The notes beneath the pieces are model-generated. The model saw nothing but the letters and a program-made list of their open reading frames with translations, searched no databases and was not told the origin of the DNA. Shown one piece after another: positions 59,168 through 64,000 of a DNA stretch of 64,000 bases (position 1 is its first letter; every line of letters begins with the position of its first letter). This stretch comes from Orobanche coerulescens. Lineage: Eukaryota; Streptophyta; Magnoliopsida; Lamiales; Orobanchaceae. The stretch is from NCBI GenBank assembly GCA_033398695.1, contig JAWKAU010000234.1, positions 62,001-126,000 on the forward strand, read 5' to 3'. Position numbers and translations under genes: made by a program.

Positions 59168-59768
59168 TATGAATGAATATCACTATGTATATGTAAGTAT
59201 TTGTCAGATGAGTTTTAGTTCTCTCTGTACGTTTTTTTCGCTATATTCTCGATGATCCTACTGTTGGAGGCCTGCTCTTTATAGGAGACAAGGTTGTTGG
59301 GTCCTCTCCGGTGATCGCGGGCGACCACCGTATTCTATATTAGAATAATGTGGGCGATTTTCCTATCATGTGTGGCTGTTTCCTTAAAGTCCGAGGCTGC
59401 TGCTGGCAGCCAGCTGTGCGAGCCAATGGGAAGCCTGCACGCGTTCTGAGTCGCTATCTGGGGAGGACCCACCTTGTACCTTTCAGCGGGCTTGTCGGTA
59501 GGTGAAAGGTTGGTGACAGGCTGGGGTCAAAGGCCTTATCTTGCGGTGCCTTTTGTGGATCTGCACGTGGGTCCATGTCCGAGATTCGGTCTTCGAAGAC
59601 TTTGATGGGTGTCGGGTTCACATGCAGTATGGGACGATCGTCCACGGTCAGGTATCATCGGCGATCGCCAGATGCCTATAGACGATCCCCTTTGGACGCC
59701 GATCACTAGGTGCTTATGCAGCGTCCGTCTTCTTTTACTGGCTTCTGACCATCGTGCCGATCGCCATC
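59168..59768 (-). repeat. F4 5' LTR, piece 2
   Basis: It continues the LTR after F5 copy 2 and matches 26361-26956. It ends at CCATC (59764-59768), the target duplication of the F8 solo LTR. Confidence 0.9.
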
Positions 59769-62137
59769 TGTAACACCCCCGATATATTCGGGAATATTAC
59801 AGCGCCGTAAATCCTTTACATAAGGATTTACAAGGCTGAAGAATTGAACAAGTATAAAAGGGTACTGACGAATGGAAATAACGGAATTACAGTACATCAG
59901 TTCTGACCAAATACAGAAATAGTGCAATTGTTCAACAGAACTCAATAATACATCACCAAATTCAAATCATCACAAACGACTTCGTACTCGAGTACTTATT
60001 AAAATAACGAATAAACAACAGATAAATAAACCCGGTCGGGACATCACTCTGCACCCTCGTCGTCATACGGTGGTTGTTTCCCGCTCTCCCGGATCCTGAA
60101 CACAAACAAAATGTTCACCCCCGAAGGGGTTAGCACAACGATGCTAGTACAAGTACCACAACATATTATTCATGTCTCACGAAGAATAATAATAACGTAA
60201 ACGACAAAATACCAACGAGTCTTCTCCTACGAGAAACTCAAACATAACATACACAACTGATAATCACAACATGATATCAATACATACACATGGTAATTCC
60301 ATCGATCCAGCGTTCACTGCCTAGAACCCACAATGATCCCGTCAGACCAACCCGTGGTGGAAAAACCCGTCCGATGATCCAGCGCACGCTAGCATAGATC
60401 CCCCGATGATCCCGTCGGACCAACACGAGGTGGACATACAATAACGACATACATGCACGACAATATGTATAACAACAATACATAAAACAATTAAGGTACT
60501 TGCCTCGATTTGAAGACAATAACAACACTTCCACGGAAATGAACACTCGACGGTCGTCCTCCACAATCAATCACGTAACGAGACCAAACCTTAACAAAAG
60601 AAATAATATAGGATTTATCTCACATCGTATGAATGTTTAACAATTCGATTCACGTCCAAAAGTTCATAAAATGCATTCTGTCCGAACTGCTTAGCGCACG
60701 CTAAGTACTCTGTGTAGCGTGCGTTAAGTCTGCCCGATAGCGCACGCAAACAACAAAGCCTAGCATACGCTAACTATGCATGGTCAGTACTTCACTGACC
60801 AGCCAACTGACTCGTCTGATGGTCTAGCGTACGTTACGTACCAAACGTAGCGCACGGTAACTAGTGCTCGATAGCGCACGTTAAACTGCATAGCATAGCG
60901 TGCGCTATTACTGCATGGCAGTTTACTGCTGAGCAGTAAACTGTTCTTGCCATGAATGAAACAATGAAATTCTTCGTGATAATTCATGTTACTTCCATGA
61001 ATACCAAGTTCATACTCTTATGAATGATCTCCAGGGTAATATCAACTTCAAGATGCAAATATACGTATAATCATCATGACACCATAATCCATCTTGATTA
61101 CAATTCTCATGCGAAGTTGGTGATCTCCGGTTGATGTATTAGATTCTACTATCATTATACATATTCAGACTTCATCTTGAGGTGAACTAACAATTCCGAC
61201 TTATACGAAAGAATATTTCCTAAGATGATTCTTCCTTTAAGTTCTTATAACATCTTTTCCAAATCATGATCACAACGATAACATAAATCATACGGATTGT
61301 TAACTTCAGAATATTTCTCTCATCATTTGAAGTACTAGGATTCCAACTTCAAGGTTCCAACAATAATATCGTAATTGTAGACATTCCAATCTTCTAAACA
61401 TGATGTTGTTGAAATAATTCACTAATGAAATTCAATATCTCGTTAACATGATCATCATATCCATTGGAAATCCAAATCTAAGACTGGTGATAGGTTGAAC
61501 ATACCTTAATATGCCGAAATCAACGAACCACAAGGTATAATCCGACTCGGTTGGTTATGTGCCACTCCAAGGTGTTACTTCTCTTCAATGATCACTCACA
61601 AGTGATACTCAATCATTCAATGATCACTCATAAATGTTCTAAGTGTTTAGAAGGGAGATTCTTGCTCTCTGGACTCTCAAAGATGAAGTATAGACGAAGG
61701 AAATGAAAGCCCAAGCGGTTGTTGTCCCATTTATAATATTCTGCATTATTGACAAGTTAGCGCACGCTACTAAGCATCCCTTAGCGTGCGCTAATAATGG
61801 TTGACTTCAGAATTTTTCCGGGTGCGTCAGCGGGAATCTTATCCGGACCCATGTCCCGGCTGGCGCATGAGCTAGCTGTCCCGCTCAATAATTGAGTCCT
61901 TAGCGCACGTTACTCATACCTGCATAGCGTGCGCTAATAATGGCCCGATAGCGCGCGTTAAGATACATTCTTAGCGTGCGCTATCACGAGGTTGTTTGAG
62001 CAATTTCGCATGTTTCTATACTTATGTACAATGATATCAATGCACGAAATATCATACTCCAATAATCAAAATCACCAATCCGAATAATACAGGGTTGAAT
62101 ACAGATGAAATACACCGTAATAAATCTGGATATTACA
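59769..62137 (-). repeat. F8 solo LTR in F4 5' LTR
   Basis: 2,369 bp with perfect target duplications CCATC (59764-59768 and 62138-62142). The left edge is TGTAACACCCCC and the right edge GGATATTACA. It is related to F1 by its ends, by TTAGCGCACGCTAA-type words (60688-60910 and 61748-61985) and by the U5 repeats near 60300-60435, but most of the sequence differs. A TTATAAAT promoter core on the minus strand lies near 61730. Confidence 0.9.
60688..61985. repeat. Two clusters of TTAGCGCACGCTAA-type palindromes (F8)
   Basis: One cluster is in U3 (61748-61985, about six words) and a second lies downstream of the TATA core (60688-60910, about eight words). The second cluster also holds hairpins CAGTTTACTGCT/AGCAGTAAACTG (60919-60943) and TGGTCAGT/ACTGACCA (60781-60801). 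Confidence 0.75.
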
Positions 62138-62142
62138 CCATC

Positions 62143-62167
62143 GAGGCGTATAAATCGCCGCACAACA
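62143..62167 (-). repeat. F4 5' LTR, piece 3 (outer edge)
   Basis: The last 25 bp of the LTR, ending GCCGCACAACA and followed by the ACGTG duplication at 62168-62172. It is identical to the edge at 26957-26981. Confidence 0.9.
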
Positions 62168-62464
62168 ACGTGTTTTGGTATAATATTCGTATAGGAATAC
62201 GAATATGGTTCCGGGATTGATAAGATTATGATTCACTTTTGAGTTTTCTGGTTGGGTATGTCGGTTATTGATTGTTATCGGATTGTTGTTGATTGATTAC
62301 TTCAATTGGTTGGTATGTTTGATCGTGGTTTATGACCGTTGTGTTGCGGTTGAGGCTGAAGAGTTCGTAGGTTGCTCTTGGTCGGGGCTGAGGAGCTCGT
62401 GGACGAAGACAACAGATTTTGGTAACGGCTTCGTGGTATCGGTAACGAGGCAAGTTTATACTTG
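62168..62464 (+). repeat. F10 LTR fragment, right half
   Basis: Continuation of the older LTR after the F4 insertion. No gene is seen. GAGGCAAGTTTATACTTG near its end is shared with F3 LTRs. It is cut at 62464 by another LTR, with ACTTG as the candidate target duplication. Confidence 0.5.
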
Positions 62465-62976
62465 TGTAATATCCGACTATAATTTTTCATTTTTACCTAT
62501 CGTTGTATTATTCCGATAATCTGATTATCATGAATCGTTGCATTTGGTATTATGTTGAGGTATTATAGATTTGAACTTCATATAGTTGTTATTTCATTTC
62601 ATACGTGATGATTCGATGTTAATTAGAGAGTTGCATTTTTGGACTTTTTCTGTTGATGTAGCGTACGCTACGTATCATGATTAGCGTACGCTACATATCA
62701 TGATTAACGTACGTTAATCTTGTGCCTTAACGTACGTAATGTTTCCTCTGTTGCGTGCGCTAAGAGGGAATCTGACATCAGTTGACTTCAACACGTGAAC
62801 TTGTTATCCGTTGGCATGCATGTGGGTGACGTCTGAGTTGTCGTGTCGGCCAGAGTCAACTTTTATTAGCGTGCGTAGCCCCTTTTCATTAGCGTGCGCT
62901 AATGGCCTGCGGATTCAAGACAGTAGCCACTGTAAGCCGCTTACCTACGTAATATTAACCAGCTAGTGTACGTAAG
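62465..62976 (+). repeat. Partial LTR related to F1/F8 (plus orientation)
   Basis: It starts TGTAATATCCGAC, the start typical of this LTR group. TAGCGTACGCTA and TTAACGTACGTTAA-type palindromes fill 62660-62905. Only about 510 bp of U3 is seen before the F6 LTR interrupts it. Confidence 0.65.
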
Positions 62977-64000
62977 TGTTAGGAATATGCCCTCGAACGC
63001 CACTCAGGGGATGAGAGAGTAAGGGCATTGTACTTGTAATTATGGAATAATTAATAAAAAGGCAATACGATTCATTCACTATTTATTGTATTTCAATTGC
63101 ATTCTTGACTTGGTAAACATTGAAGTGAAGTCCATGTAAATAAATCGAATATTCCATTCTCGTTATGGGATAAGAGAAAATGCACTGGAAGTGTTTAAAG
63201 TTTATTTACGTAAATTGTTCGCAAGTCAATAAACTTAAAATGGGCATTAAGTTTTAATACGACTTGTATAACTGATGCTAGGACGTGTGCACGTCTTGAT
63301 AGCATAGTTATAAGTATATTAGTGGGGCCAGTATACTCGAACACGACTCATACTCGATTCAGTCACACGGTATTCACTCTCGGAGAGTCGATGACGAATC
63401 GAAAGGTTGTGATAGTATACGTGGACCTTTGACTTGAGGGTTCAGTAGAAGATGTGCCTGTGACGTTTAGTTTGTCATTAGAGTAGTTAGACTCATTTGC
63501 TTAATTGCTGAGTCGACCTCGAAGTTCGGACTATACGGGCAGGTAGCAATCTTTACTGTACGCCAAGAAAGGATTCTAGCTCCTGTTAGTGAGCAGGTGA
63601 ATGTCCTATACGGTTAATGGCAAATAAGATCATAAGTCTTTGGCCAAAGCAATCTGATATAGTCGTATTAGATACACTATTAATCAGTCGGTCTTGATTT
63701 GCATTAGCACATGTATAGAGTTTAGTCAATAGTGGGGTTTGACTTTACCGTGACCCGAATACTTGACCGGGACATCTGATGAAGGTCTATACGTATATAG
63801 TATTCACGACATAATGGTTCTGGAATGATCCCTTCATTCGTTCTCAGTCGGGTAATTAATTTAATTCATAAATTATATTTCTTAGAGAAATATATTTGTA
63901 TTTGGTATAATTAATTAATTGGATTAATTAATTAATATAAATACATTAGTGATTAAACGGAGTGTATTTAACGGAGTCGTTTGACGAACATCCGGTACAT
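62977..64000 (+). repeat. F6 LTR, second copy (runs off right edge)
   Basis: It starts TGTTAGGAATATGCC, is closely similar to 44181-45040, then lacks about 225 bp (equivalent of 45050-45274, GC-rich) and resumes at GTAATTAATTTAATTC. Whether it is solo or part of an element cannot be told. GTAAG (62972-62976) is the candidate target duplication. Confidence 0.8.

Larger units (their letters stand above)
26056..62167 (-). mobile_element. F4: autonomous Tat-lineage Ty3/Gypsy element with nested insertions
   Basis: The 36.1-kb span is bounded by target-site duplications ACGTG at 26051-26055 and 62168-62172. With nested insertions removed it is an element of about 15-16 kb. Order on the minus strand: 5' LTR (three pieces), primer-binding site, gag, protease, RT, degenerate RNase H, second RNase H, integrase, spacer, antisense gene, polypurine tract, 3' LTR. 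The second RNase H and the antisense ORF are marks of the Tat lineage. Several stop codons and frameshifts make this copy inactive. Confidence 0.85.

Noticed and set aside
1..64000. Host single-copy genes, tRNA or rRNA genes
   Set aside because: Every kilobase checked could be assigned to an LTR, an element interior or an LTR remnant. No tRNA cloverleaf or rRNA-like segment was seen; tRNA-like matches are only primer-binding sites.

Overview
The window is a block of plant repetitive DNA made almost entirely of LTR retrotransposons, nested inside one another. No host gene, tRNA, rRNA or CRISPR array could be supported. A plant origin is indicated by a Tat-type Ty3/Gypsy element (two RNase H domains, integrase, antisense ORF), by plant-style gag-only elements, and by primer-binding sites of the initiator-Met type. 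The species cannot be named from this sequence.

Layout, left to right. 1-6151: a non-coding element on the minus strand (family F1) whose LTRs (about 2.9 kb) are longer than its 2.7 kb interior. 6152-9117: the 3' half of a gag-protease element (F2, minus) inserted in the F1 LTR. 9118-24054: a head-to-tail array of non-coding F3 elements (minus) in the order LTR-int-LTR-int-LTR-int-LTR, with both outer copies truncated. 24055-24763: one LTR (F9) of a probable Copia element. 24764-26055 and 62168-62464: two halves of an older LTR (F10), split by a large insertion.

That insertion, 26056-62167, is an autonomous Tat-lineage element (F4, minus) with intact 5-bp target-site duplication ACGTG. Its order on the minus strand is 5' LTR, gag, protease, RT, degenerate RNase H, second RNase H, integrase, spacer, then a spliced gene on the opposite strand (aORF), polypurine tract and 3' LTR. 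It has itself received at least five insertions: a gag-bearing F3 element in the aORF (29450-38725), a solo Copia-like LTR in the protease (44181-46040, F6), a gag-only F5 element at the gag-protease junction (46385-52860, itself hit by solo LTR F7 at 48451-50774), a second F5 element in the 5' LTR (55070-59162) and a solo LTR F8 (59769-62137). The right end holds a partial F1/F8-like LTR (62465-62976) and a second F6 LTR running off the window.

Functionally this looks like one autonomous but now broken enzyme source (F4) alongside several non-autonomous families: non-coding (F1, F3 array), gag-only (F3 plus-strand copy, F5) and gag-protease (F2). Three themes stand out. Most LTR families carry their own GC-rich palindromic word repeated in U3, upstream of the TATA box. 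The F1/F3/F7/F8 group shares a terminal 30-33 bp TG...CA inverted repeat that looks like a miniature LTR. The Tat element carries an antisense gene with its own TATA box, introns, branch point and polyadenylation signal. Family names F1-F10 are labels for this window only.
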